A DNA stretch of 28,610 nt, taken from the NCBI GenBank assembly GCA_002428455.1, contig DIWL01000067.1, forward strand, positions 12,179-40,788. The letters run 5' to 3'. Position numbers and translations under genes: made by a program. The stretch comes from Anaerolineaceae bacterium UBA6107 (GTDB lineage Bacteria > Chloroflexota > Anaerolineae > Anaerolineales > Anaerolineaceae). The notes under the pieces are model-generated. The model did not search any database. It worked only from the letters and a program-made list of their open reading frames with translations, and was not told the DNA's origin. How positions within the stretch are numbered: the first letter of the stretch is position 1; the number at the start of each line of letters is the position of its first letter. Below are positions 8,901 to 15,869 of the stretch, piece by piece.

Positions 8901-8944
8901 GAATATGCACGGTGAGATACCGTACTCAGTAAATTGCATCAGAC

Positions 8945-9122
8945 AATTGAATAACCTCCGATTCATTCGCTCCCAACGGGACAAATGAACGATAGGGTAT
9001 GGAGAGTAATTTCCATGCCTGCCAGTGCGCAAAGGAGAACTTACAACTGAGCAGTGTAAACTGCCAGGAAGTTTTCTTTTGTGCGCTTGTAATTTAACAG
9101 GGTGTTGAAAGGAGGTTGAATT
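8945..9122 (+). ncRNA. Structured 5' leader, probable Moco/Tuco-type riboswitch
   Basis: The leader folds into a multi-helix RNA. A closing stem AACCTCC (8953-8959) pairs with GGAGGTT (9111-9117). Inside are a hairpin 8962-8989 (TTCATT/AATGAA plus TCCC/GGGA), a 9-bp hairpin 8995-9003/9012-9020, and a long arm pairing 9027-9042 with 9069-9086 (GCGC plus 12 pairs, some G-U). That arm is capped by GCAGT/ACTGC with a GTAA (GNRA) tetraloop at 9056-9059. A small hairpin lies at 9094-9108. Moco/Tuco riboswitches precede molybdenum- and tungsten-cofactor genes and contain a GNRA element. Assignment to that class is from memory of its general architecture, not an alignment; that it is a structured leader is much surer. 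Confidence 0.62.
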
Positions 9123-9153
9123 AGAAATTTTGTTGGCCGGTTTTTTTGAATCA

Positions 9154-9183
9154 CAACTATCTTAGTTGATAATCAAGGAGGTT
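9154..9183 (+). promoter_or_regulatory. Hairpin plus AOR Shine-Dalgarno, candidate expression platform
   Basis: CAACTA-TCT-TAGTTG (9154-9168) is a perfect 6-bp hairpin just ahead of the strong ribosome site AAGGAGGTT (9175-9183), which sets the AOR start at 9187. The GGAGGTT here (9177-9183) is identical to the decoy GGAGGTT at 9111-9117. Either can pair with AACCTCC at 8953-8959, so the leader could toggle between an open and a masked ribosome site. Confidence 0.5.
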
Positions 9184-9186
9184 ACC

Positions 9187-10941
9187 ATGTTTTTTGTACG
9201 CGTAAATATGACAGATCGAACCTATTCAGTAACAGATGTGCCGGAAAAATACAAACACCTGGCAGGTCGCGGTTTGACCTCGAACGTCATCGCAGATGAA
9301 GTTCCCGCGTTATGCCATGCCCTGGGTCCCAATAACAAACTTGTATTTTCTCCCGGCTATACCACCGGAACCAGTGCCCCGACTTCCTCCCGTGTCTCGG
9401 TTGGCGGTAAATCACCGCTTACCGGCGGCATCAAGGAAGCCAATGCAGGTACTTCCTGGGCAGCGGACTTGGGTGTGTTGAATATCAAAGCCCTGATCGT
9501 TGAAGGCTTCCCCGAGGAAAAGGGGAAGTTCTGGGGTATCGCGGTCACGTGGGATGGTAAACCGAAAGTTGAATTCTTTGAAGCCACCCAGTACGCCGGT
9601 AAACCCCTGGCTGAAGTGCACCCCGCCATGTATGAAAAGTTCGGCGAAAAGATCTCGGTCTGCAGCATAGGTATGGCAGCTGAGCACGGCTACAGCAACT
9701 CAGGTGTGGCGTTCAATGATCAATACAAACGTCCCACCCGCTACGCCGGCCGCGGCGGTTTGGGTGCGGTGATGGCCACCAAGGGTCTCAAATTCATCGT
9801 CCTCAACCGCGCTGGCGCGCCTGGTGTCGAGATCGTCGACAAAGCCCTCTTTGAAGAAGGCCGTAAGAAGATGATCGACGCGCTGCGCACGCACGCGATC
9901 ACCAAGCCGAAAGGCGGTTTGAACTCCTACGGCACCGCGATCCTGGTCAACATCCTCAACGAGGCTGGAGGCCTGCCTACCCGAAACTTCTCCAGCGGCC
10001 GCTTCGAAGGCGCACCGAAGATCAGCGGTGAAACGATCTTCGAGAAGAACAAGGAACGCAAGGGCAAGGAAGTTTACAACCACAACTGCAGCCCCGGTTG
10101 TATCATCCAGTGCTCCAACACGGTCTATGACGAGAAGGGTGAGGAGATCACCTCCTGCCTTGAGTACGAATCCGCCTGGGCATTAGGCGCTGATTGCGGC
10201 ATCGATAACCTGGAAGATGTCGCCAAGATGAACGCCCTGTGCAATGACTATGGTCTGGACACGATCGAGACCGGTGTGGCTATCGCCGTAGCCATGGAGG
10301 GTGGACTTATCCCCTTCGGTGACAGCAAAGCCGCCATCGAACTCGTTCACGAGATGGGTAAAGGCACCCCCAAAGGCCGTATCCTTGGCGCTGGCGCTGC
10401 CACGACCGGCCGCGCGTTCGGCGTGCGCCGCGTACCTGTGGTAAAGGGCCAGGCCATGCCTGCCTACGAACCGCGCGCGGTAAAGGGCATTGGCATCACC
10501 TACGCCACCACCACCATGGGCGCTGACCACACCGCTGGCTACACCATCGCGCCTGAGATCCTCGGCGTCATGGGCAAGCAGGATCCCCTCAGCCCCGAAG
10601 GTAAAGCCGGCCTCAGCCGCGCCTTCCAGGCGACCACAGCCTTCATCGACTCATCCGGCCACTGCCTATTTATCGCTTTCGCCATCCTGGATATCGCCAC
10701 CGGCTACCAGGGTATGATCGACGAGGTCAACGGTGTTACCGGTAATAAGTGGAGCGCTGACGATATCCTCAAACTGGGTGGAGACATCCTGAAGGTCGAG
10801 CGCAAGTTCAATGAAGCCGCGGGCATTGGCAAGGAAGCCGACCGCATGCCGGAATTCATGATGAAAGAGCCACTTCCACCACACAACGTTACCTTTGATA
10901 TTTCTGACGAAACACTGGATTCTGTCTTCGGCGAGCTGTAA
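9187..10941 (+). CDS. Tungsten-dependent aldehyde:ferredoxin oxidoreductase family protein (second AOR)
   Basis: A 584-residue AOR-family enzyme, close to classical AOR length, expected to hold a tungsten bis-pterin and one [4Fe-4S] cluster. Candidate ligands are C301, C305, C309 and C493, the last in SSGHC at the position expected for AOR. The first three have CX3CX3C spacing (CSPGCIIQC) instead of the CX2CX3C of the first AOR. The ATG at 9187 follows AAGGAGG at 9175-9181; an upstream ATG at 9166 lacks a ribosome site. It has a dedicated promoter, a structured leader and its own terminator, and is followed by a tungsten-type radical-SAM maturase and two beta-grasp proteins, which strongly suggests tungsten. 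Substrate unknown. Confidence 0.9.
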   Translation: MFFVRVNMTDRTYSVTDVPEKYKHLAGRGLTSNVIADEVPALCHALGPNNKLVFSPGYTTGTSAPTSSRVSVGGKSPLTGGIKEANAGTSWAADLGVLNIKALIVEGFPEEKGKFWGIAVTWDGKPKVEFFEATQYAGKPLAEVHPAMYEKFGEKISVCSIGMAAEHGYSNSGVAFNDQYKRPTRYAGRGGLGAVMATKGLKFIVLNRAGAPGVEIVDKALFEEGRKKMIDALRTHAITKPKGGLNSYGTAILVNILNEAGGLPTRNFSSGRFEGAPKISGETIFEKNKERKGKEVYNHNCSPGCIIQCSNTVYDEKGEEITSCLEYESAWALGADCGIDNLEDVAKMNALCNDYGLDTIETGVAIAVAMEGGLIPFGDSKAAIELVHEMGKGTPKGRILGAGAATTGRAFGVRRVPVVKGQAMPAYEPRAVKGIGITYATTTMGADHTAGYTIAPEILGVMGKQDPLSPEGKAGLSRAFQATTAFIDSSGHCLFIAFAILDIATGYQGMIDEVNGVTGNKWSADDILKLGGDILKVERKFNEAAGIGKEADRMPEFMMKEPLPPHNVTFDISDETLDSVFGEL

Positions 10942-10956
10942 GTTTTGAGCCTCACT

Positions 10957-10992
10957 CCTCCCTTCCTGATGAACAGGAAGGGAGGTTTTTTT
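10957..10992 (+). terminator. Strong intrinsic terminator after the second AOR
   Basis: A perfect 12-bp stem, CCTCCCTTCCTG (10957-10968) with CAGGAAGGGAGG (10974-10985), has a five-base loop and is followed by seven T residues. It sits 16 bases past the AOR stop. It would make AOR transcripts more abundant than those of the maturase genes downstream. Confidence 0.93.
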
Positions 10993-11045
10993 AAGATGAT
11001 ATAATTTTTTCACAAACTTACCGGTACTTAAAATGGGAGCGCAAA

Positions 11046-12233
11046 ATGCCAAAAATCCTAGCGGATGCTGATGGAAACCTGATCCTGCCAAAGAGTTTTA
11101 TGGAACGGCGTCAGATGCGTTCATGTTCGGAATACTGGCTGGACGAACGTGAAGGTGACCTCATACTGCACCCGCGGGTACCCAACGCACGCAAGCTTTA
11201 CATCGAACCCACCACGGTCTGCAATCTCAAATGCAGCACGTGCATCCGCAACGTTTGGGGTGACCCGATCGCCTCAATGACCCCTGAGACTTTCGACAAG
11301 ATCCTGAACAGCCTGGACGGTCTGCCGGAGCTGAAGCGGGTGGTTTTCACCGGTTTTGGTGAACCCTTAACACACCCACGCATCCTCGACATGATCGAAG
11401 CCATCCGCAAGCGCGATCTTTCAGTAACAATGGGATCCAACGGGCTCTTACTCACCCCAAAGGTCGCCCGGGAACTGGTGAAGTTGGGCGTGGACAGGCT
11501 GGTGGTTTCAGTCGACGGGGTCAACCCGGAAACCTACGACAAAGTTCGCGGTGCTGAACTTAACCGGGTATTGGATAATCTGCACCACTTGAATGAGATC
11601 AAGGAAGAAATGAATACCTTGATGCCCGCTCTCGGTATTGAGTTCGTCGCTTTGCGCTCCAATTACCACGAACTGGAAGGGCTAACTGGTTTAGCCATGC
11701 AGCTCAAGGCTTCACGCGTGCTGGTCAGCAACGTCTTGCCATACAGCGAAGACATGAAGTCAGAGATCCTCTATGGTTATCAACCCCAGGATCCGTTCAA
11801 GTCCAGTGGGTTCCCGGTGCAGACCGGAGCGTTCATTGCCTGGGGCAACCTGGAACTGCCGCGGATGCACTGGGGGGCGGAGCGGCGCTGCCGCTTTGTG
11901 AATGATCACTCTATTGTTGTTGGTTGGGACGGCGGCGTAGCCCCTTGTTACGCCCTCTCACACAATTATTCCTATTACGCGATCGACGGCCGAAAAAAAG
12001 AAGTCGCCCGCTACCTGCTGGGGAATGTCAATGATGCCCCGTTGTCAGAGATTTGGATGTCGGAAGAGTACACCCGCTTCCGCAGCGAAGTGCTGATCTT
12101 CCACTTTCCATCCTGTCCGGATTGCGACCTGCGCGATACCTGTGAGCTACGCGGGTTAAACGAAGGGTGCTGGGGGTTGAACCCCTCCTGCGCGGATTGC
12201 CTGTGGGCGCAGGACATCGTCATATGCCCGTAA
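11046..12233 (+). CDS. Radical-SAM maturase of tungsten-cofactor oxidoreductases
   Basis: A 395-residue radical-SAM protein. The SAM-cluster motif is CX3CX2C at C59, C63 and C66, with FTGFGEP at 101-107 as the SAM-binding element. The last ~42 residues hold seven cysteines (PSCPDC, DTC, EGC, PSCADC, VIC), a SPASM/twitch-like auxiliary cluster region. This layout next to an AOR matches the family known as the tungsten cofactor oxidoreductase radical SAM maturase, thought to help mature AOR-type enzymes; its chemistry is not established. GGGAG precedes the ATG. A TATAAT at 11000-11005 may be a promoter -10, consistent with independent expression after the terminator. Confidence 0.85.
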   Translation: MPKILADADGNLILPKSFMERRQMRSCSEYWLDEREGDLILHPRVPNARKLYIEPTTVCNLKCSTCIRNVWGDPIASMTPETFDKILNSLDGLPELKRVVFTGFGEPLTHPRILDMIEAIRKRDLSVTMGSNGLLLTPKVARELVKLGVDRLVVSVDGVNPETYDKVRGAELNRVLDNLHHLNEIKEEMNTLMPALGIEFVALRSNYHELEGLTGLAMQLKASRVLVSNVLPYSEDMKSEILYGYQPQDPFKSSGFPVQTGAFIAWGNLELPRMHWGAERRCRFVNDHSIVVGWDGGVAPCYALSHNYSYYAIDGRKKEVARYLLGNVNDAPLSEIWMSEEYTRFRSEVLIFHFPSCPDCDLRDTCELRGLNEGCWGLNPSCADCLWAQDIVICP

Positions 12234-12257
12234 CCCACATCGCTTTGGAGTAAGAAC

Positions 12258-12497
12258 TTGAAGATTAAATTGAAGTTGTTCGCGAACTTAAGGCAATACC
12301 TGCCGGGGGCTCCCATCGGTGAGGCAGTTGAGATCGATGTTCCAGAACAATATACTCTCGGAGAACTTGCAGCACAGCTCAAGTTGCCCCCGGATGAAGT
12401 AAAGATCTGTTTTGTGAATGGTATCATCTGCGAGCTTGAAAAAATACTAATCGAGGGGGATGAAGTGGGAATTTTCCCCCCCATCGGAGGAGGATAA
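12258..12497 (+). CDS. MoaD/ThiS-like beta-grasp sulfur carrier
   Basis: A 79-residue protein starting at TTG (12258), with GGAG at 12247-12250. It begins MKIKLKLFANLRQYLP and ends EGDEVGIFPPIGGG, the MoaD pattern with a C-terminal glycine run. It should carry sulfur to the pterin dithiolene after thiocarboxylation of the last glycine. It follows the radical-SAM maturase by 24 bases. Its terminal Gly codons GGAGGAGGA double as the ribosome site for the next gene, whose ATG abuts its TAA. Three rather than two terminal glycines is slightly unusual. Confidence 0.87.
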   Translation: MKIKLKLFANLRQYLPGAPIGEAVEIDVPEQYTLGELAAQLKLPPDEVKICFVNGIICELEKILIEGDEVGIFPPIGGG

Positions 12498-12881
12498 ATG
12501 ACTGAGATCCACATCGACACCTGGCTTTACGGAAATCTTGCCGTTTATGGAGGCGACCCGAACGAACACAATTTTGCCAATGCAAATGTCCCGCTCCCGG
12601 AGGGCAGCGTGCTGCAGGACCTGTTAAACTCCCTGGGAATGAAGACCGAGGAACGGGGTATCACCTTTATCAACGGTGACCTGAGCGCCATGCCGGGCAT
12701 GCAGCCTGACCTGGATCACGCGCTCAAAGATGGCGACCGCGTCGCATTCTTCCACTTACGGTCAATGTGGCCATTCCAATACCGTCACGGTGTGGCAATG
12801 ATCGACGAGATGCAGTCAGCAATCGACAACAGCGAAGATATGGGATTACGGCACGCTTACAAATTGCCTGATGATGATTAG
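12498..12881 (+). CDS. MoaD-like beta-grasp protein lacking the C-terminal Gly-Gly
   Basis: A 127-residue protein whose middle (about 33-95: LPEGSVLQDLLNSLGM, then ALKDGDRVAFFHL) has the beta-grasp MoaD/ThiS pattern. Instead of stopping at Gly-Gly it continues about 40 residues with SMWPFQYRHG and an acidic, hydrophilic tail ending PDDD. It therefore cannot be a conventional thiocarboxylate carrier unless processed. ATG abuts the previous TAA, so translation is coupled. Position next to an AOR and its radical-SAM maturase suggests a tungsten-enzyme assembly or scaffold role, which is inference. The following gene is convergent, with only eight bases between stops. Confidence 0.75.
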   Translation: MTEIHIDTWLYGNLAVYGGDPNEHNFANANVPLPEGSVLQDLLNSLGMKTEERGITFINGDLSAMPGMQPDLDHALKDGDRVAFFHLRSMWPFQYRHGVAMIDEMQSAIDNSEDMGLRHAYKLPDDD

Positions 12882-12889
12882 CGGGTAAT

Positions 12890-13984
12890 TCAATTTCGTA
12901 ATTCTGTACTGGATTCGATCAAGTGGATCGCGGTGGATTTAAATACCGCGATCACTTCTTTTCCCACCTCAAGGCCCATCTCTTTGGCTGATGGTCGGGT
13001 GACCAACGCGGTGAGGTTGAATCCCGCCTCCAGCAATACACGTGTAAGCGGTCCCTGGTTGATCAACTGTGTCACCCTGCAGTGCAGCCGGTTGCGCGCA
13101 GAGGAAGGTTTTACCTCTTCAGGGATGTTATAGAGGGTGATGTCTTCGGGTCTCAGACAAATGAACACGGGCTTACCGGGTGTAAGGTCACTTACCACAT
13201 CGAAAAGCGACCCGTTTGCCCTCACCTGCACCAGGTCTTCCAGTTGCTTTTCCACTTTTCCGGGGATGATATTTTCCACCCCGACAAACGCCGCGACTTC
13301 GGGTGTATTGGGATGTGAAAAAACATGCGAGACACTGTCCAATTGATGCAAATGACCTTTAAACAACACGGCAACCCGATCACCAATTGCCAATCCCTCT
13401 TCCAGATCGTGGGTCACATAAATGCAGGTCTGGTTTGTCCGCGAGAAAATCTCGCGCAGGTCTCTAAGCAGTTCCAGCTGGGTGGGGGTATCCAGTGCGC
13501 TGAAGGGCTCATCCATCAGGATCAATTCGGTTTCCAGGCAGAATGCCCGTGCCAGGCTGACCCGCTGGGCTTCACCACCGGATAGTGAGCCGGACCTGCG
13601 CTTTGCCAGGTGAGAAATGTGCAGTTGCTCCATCCAGTATTCCACCCGCCTGCGGATCTCCTTCTCCGGGATGCCGCGGAACTTGAGACCCTGCCCGATA
13701 TTGCTTTCAACAGTCCCGCTCAACAGCAGGGGCGATTGGTACACCGTGCTGATCTTGCGCCGGTAGGCCAGGTCCGTCAAATCCGGTGCATCTTTGAATT
13801 TAACGCTACCGCTTGAATACTTTTTCAACCCGGCCACTACCTGCAGCAGCGTACTCTTGCCGGCTCCATTGGGACCCACAACCACCAGTACTTCGTCCTT
13901 TTCGACGACGAGTTCCGTCAGGTCAAGGATGACGGTTTGGTCCGCCTTTACCAGCAGGTCGTGGATTTCCAGAAGAGAGGTCAT
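12890..13984 (-). CDS. tupC: Tungstate/molybdate ABC transporter ATP-binding protein
   Basis: A 364-residue ATPase that powers tungstate import at the inner membrane. Walker A GPNGAGKST is at 37-45, Q-loop YQSP at 82-85, signature LSGGE at 134-138, Walker B LILMDEP at 154-160 and H-loop THD at 191-193. The last ~120 residues resemble a TOBE-type oxyanion-binding domain, with VFICLRPEDITL at its start, as in ModC/WtpC/TupC. It is third in tupA-tupB-tupC, four bases after tupB. It is the only oxyanion ATPase in the window, so it may also serve the WtpA/WtpB pair downstream. Confidence 0.87.
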   Translation of the reverse strand: MTSLLEIHDLLVKADQTVILDLTELVVEKDEVLVVVGPNGAGKSTLLQVVAGLKKYSSGSVKFKDAPDLTDLAYRRKISTVYQSPLLLSGTVESNIGQGLKFRGIPEKEIRRRVEYWMEQLHISHLAKRRSGSLSGGEAQRVSLARAFCLETELILMDEPFSALDTPTQLELLRDLREIFSRTNQTCIYVTHDLEEGLAIGDRVAVLFKGHLHQLDSVSHVFSHPNTPEVAAFVGVENIIPGKVEKQLEDLVQVRANGSLFDVVSDLTPGKPVFICLRPEDITLYNIPEEVKPSSARNRLHCRVTQLINQGPLTRVLLEAGFNLTALVTRPSAKEMGLEVGKEVIAVFKSTAIHLIESSTELRN

Positions 13985-13988
13985 GTGT

Positions 13989-14681
13989 TCACTTCCTGCG
14001 CTGTTGTAAAGTGGTTAAGGCAAAATTCACCAGGAAGGCCAGACCCAGCAAAATGATACTCAACGCGATCGCTGAAGCAAATTCGCCGCGGCTGGTTTCC
14101 AGAACGATGGCTGTTGTGAGCACCCGGGTGGAACCCTTGAGATTACCACCGACCATCATGGAGGCGCCGACCTCAGAAATAACGCTGCCAAACGCGGCGA
14201 TCAGCGCCGCGACAAGCGCAAGCCGCGCTTCCTTCCACAAGGACAAAATCATTTGAAATTTGGACGCTCCCAGGCCCAATAGTTGAACCCGCAGCCGCGG
14301 ATCGAGCTGCTGCAGGGAGCTGATGGTCAAGCCGGCTGCCAATGGGAACGAGATGAGCACCTGGGCGATCACGATCGCCGCGGGCGTGTAGATGAGCTTG
14401 AGCGCTCCAAGCGGACCGCTGCGCCACAGGAAGATGGAGACCACCAGCCCCACCACCACAGGTGGCAGCGCCATGCCGGTGTTGATCAGGCTGATCCAGA
14501 ATTGGCGTGACCGGAACTTTACCAGTGCCAGGAAAGTACCCAACGGCAGGCCGATCAAGATACTGATCAGGGTCGCAACGCCAGAAACTTTCAGCGATAA
14601 CAGGGTGATCCGGACAACTTCCGGATCACCCTGGAAGAGTAGCTGGATAGCCCTGACGATGCCGTCAATGAGATTCTGCAT
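13989..14681 (-). CDS. tupB: Tungstate ABC transporter permease
   Basis: A 230-residue inner-membrane permease with about five hydrophobic segments. The cytoplasmic EAA-type coupling loop is visible as GLGASKFQMILSLWKEA at about 135-151, where the ATPase docks. Further family features are the ISEVGASMMVGGN stretch and the GSTRVLTTAIVLET stretch. It lies 14 bases after tupA and four before tupC. No good ribosome site is visible ahead of the ATG, so translation probably depends on coupling to tupA. Confidence 0.88.
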   Translation of the reverse strand: MQNLIDGIVRAIQLLFQGDPEVVRITLLSLKVSGVATLISILIGLPLGTFLALVKFRSRQFWISLINTGMALPPVVVGLVVSIFLWRSGPLGALKLIYTPAAIVIAQVLISFPLAAGLTISSLQQLDPRLRVQLLGLGASKFQMILSLWKEARLALVAALIAAFGSVISEVGASMMVGGNLKGSTRVLTTAIVLETSRGEFASAIALSIILLGLAFLVNFALTTLQQRRK

Positions 14682-14695
14682 ACAGGGCTATTGTA

Positions 14696-15640
14696 CTAGT
14701 ACTCTGGATTTCCCGCGTCCGGGAAGAACAACGGCTGACCGTATTTATCCACTCCAAATGTTTCGACCATCTTCTGTACTTCATCCGTCACCAACCAATC
14801 GGCAAAGGCTTTCGCACCGTCATAGTTCATATTTGTCCACTTTTCCGGGTTGACAGTAATAACATGATAGATGTTGAGCAGCGCTTTGTCGCCTTCAAAG
14901 AGGATATCAAGATCCAGTGTATCCTTTAGAGCCAGGTACGTGGCGCGGTCGGTGAGAGTGTAAGCATATTTTTCTGAAGCAATGCGCAGCGTATCCCCCA
15001 TGCCCTGGCCGGTGTTGAGGTACCATTCCCCTTCCGGGGTGATCTCGGCCGCCGCCCATAACTTCAATTCCATCTTATGTGTGCCTGAATCATCTCCACG
15101 GGTGGTGAAAGGAGCCTGGGCTTCCGCGATGGCTTTTAGCGCCGTCACGGTATCCGCGCTTCCCTTGATTCCCGCCGGATCATCCGCCGGACCGACAATG
15201 ACGAAGTCATTGTGCATGATCAGGTAGCGATCCTTGCCGAATCCGCCTTCCATGAAGGTAACCTCTGACGCGGGTGCGTGCACCAACAGGACATCCGCGT
15301 TACCTTCTTCACCCATCTTTAAAGCCTCGCCGGTTCCCACAGCCACCATCTTGATCACATACCCGGTTTCTTCCTGGAAAATGGGCAATAAATAATCGAG
15401 CAATCCGGAATCGCGTGTGCTGGTCGTTGTGGCTAGGATCACGTCAGGATTGGCAGGCGCGGGCGGAGCTGCCGGGGCTTCTGTGGGAACCTCTGTTGCC
15501 GGTGGCGCCGCGGGAGCTTCGGTAGGTTCCGCTGTTGCCGGTGGCGCCGCAGGTGCTTCGGTAGGTTGTGCCGCGCACGCGGTCAGCAGTAGGCTCAGGC
15601 TCAGAATTATGGCCAGTATTGCAAATATAGATCGCTTCAT
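14696..15640 (-). CDS. tupA: Tungstate-binding lipoprotein of the Tup ABC importer
   Basis: A 314-residue extracytoplasmic binding protein that captures tungstate for TupBC. The ATG at 15640 is chosen because AGGAG precedes it and a lipoprotein signal follows (hydrophobic core, LLTAC lipobox, acylated C22). A 46-residue upstream extension is possible but would bury the signal. A low-complexity linker of three PTEAPAAPPA-type repeats spans about residues 26-64. The TupA signature TTTSTRDSGLLDYLLPIF follows, then GDDSGTHKMELK, both typical of tungstate-specific binding proteins. It heads the tupABC operon and is divergent from a GntR-type regulator with a candidate operator between them. Confidence 0.9.
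   Translation of the reverse strand: MKRSIFAILAIILSLSLLLTACAAQPTEAPAAPPATAEPTEAPAAPPATEVPTEAPAAPPAPANPDVILATTTSTRDSGLLDYLLPIFQEETGYVIKMVAVGTGEALKMGEEGNADVLLVHAPASEVTFMEGGFGKDRYLIMHNDFVIVGPADDPAGIKGSADTVTALKAIAEAQAPFTTRGDDSGTHKMELKLWAAAEITPEGEWYLNTGQGMGDTLRIASEKYAYTLTDRATYLALKDTLDLDILFEGDKALLNIYHVITVNPEKWTNMNYDGAKAFADWLVTDEVQKMVETFGVDKYGQPLFFPDAGNPEY
15449..15565 (-). repeat. Three 39-bp repeats encoding the TupA linker
   Basis: Three imperfect 13-residue units, each beginning PTEAPAAPPA, lie in tandem between the TupA lipobox and its binding domain. They form a flexible Pro/Ala/Thr tether. Units one and two are near-identical in DNA while unit three has diverged, which suggests duplication within the gene. 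Confidence 0.85.
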
Positions 15641-15728
15641 TTTCTTCTCCTTAGAAAAATATTTCAGTCCATTTGGACTGTATATAAACCATATCTGGAT
15701 TGGAACACTCGTTGATGGGATTATCCTC

Positions 15729-15757
15729 TTGTCAAAATCGCAATAACACTGTATAAT
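15729..15757 (+). promoter_or_regulatory. Probable promoter of the GntR-type regulator
   Basis: TTGTCA (15729-15734) and TATAAT (15752-15757) are separated by 17 bases. The -10 box lies inside the candidate operator, so a bound protein would block it. The start codon is 113 bases downstream. Confidence 0.55.
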
Positions 15758-15776
15758 TGTATAGTTACAGTTATAC
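15751..15776. promoter_or_regulatory. Candidate operator between tupA and its divergent regulator
   Basis: GTATAA (15751-15756) and TTATAC (15771-15776) form an inverted repeat around 14 bases that hold further TGTATA/TAACTGTA fragments. It overlaps the + promoter -10 and the expected start site of the - promoter. A GntR-type dimer is the obvious candidate binder. Six-base arms in AT-rich DNA can arise by chance. Confidence 0.4.
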
Positions 15777-15781
15777 ATTTA

Positions 15782-15810
15782 ATAATAGTCTGTTTCGTAT
15801 TTTTCGTCAA
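15782..15810 (-). promoter_or_regulatory. Probable promoter of tupABC
   Basis: On the minus strand TTGACG (15810-15805) and TATTAT (15787-15782) are separated by 17 bases. Transcription would begin near 15775, within the candidate operator, leaving about 135 bases of leader before tupA. The same hexamers and spacing occur ahead of the ArsR-type regulator at 22350-22378. Confidence 0.55.
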
Positions 15811-15869
15811 TAGAATGAGCGAATCGATATTAATGATTCAATCGAAACCTGGAAAAACAAGGATCTGCC

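Noticed and set aside
9132..9147. GGCCGG followed by seven T as an intrinsic terminator in the AOR leader
   Set aside because: I find no upstream arm complementary to TTGGCCGG to form a hairpin, so the T-run alone is not enough; I left it out as a feature.
9130..9166. A short TTG-initiated leader peptide after the first GGAGG
   Set aside because: The ribosome site is too far from the TTG and the frame is only about 11 codons; the GGAGG is better explained as half of the closing stem.
15449..15565. Tandem repeats as a CRISPR-like or mobile array
   Set aside because: The units are in frame, encode a Pro/Ala/Thr linker in TupA, and have no spacers.
15641..15778. N-terminal extension of TupA from the ATG at 15778
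   Set aside because: It would place 46 residues before a clear lipoprotein signal, overlap the candidate operator, and ignore the AGGAG just before 15640.
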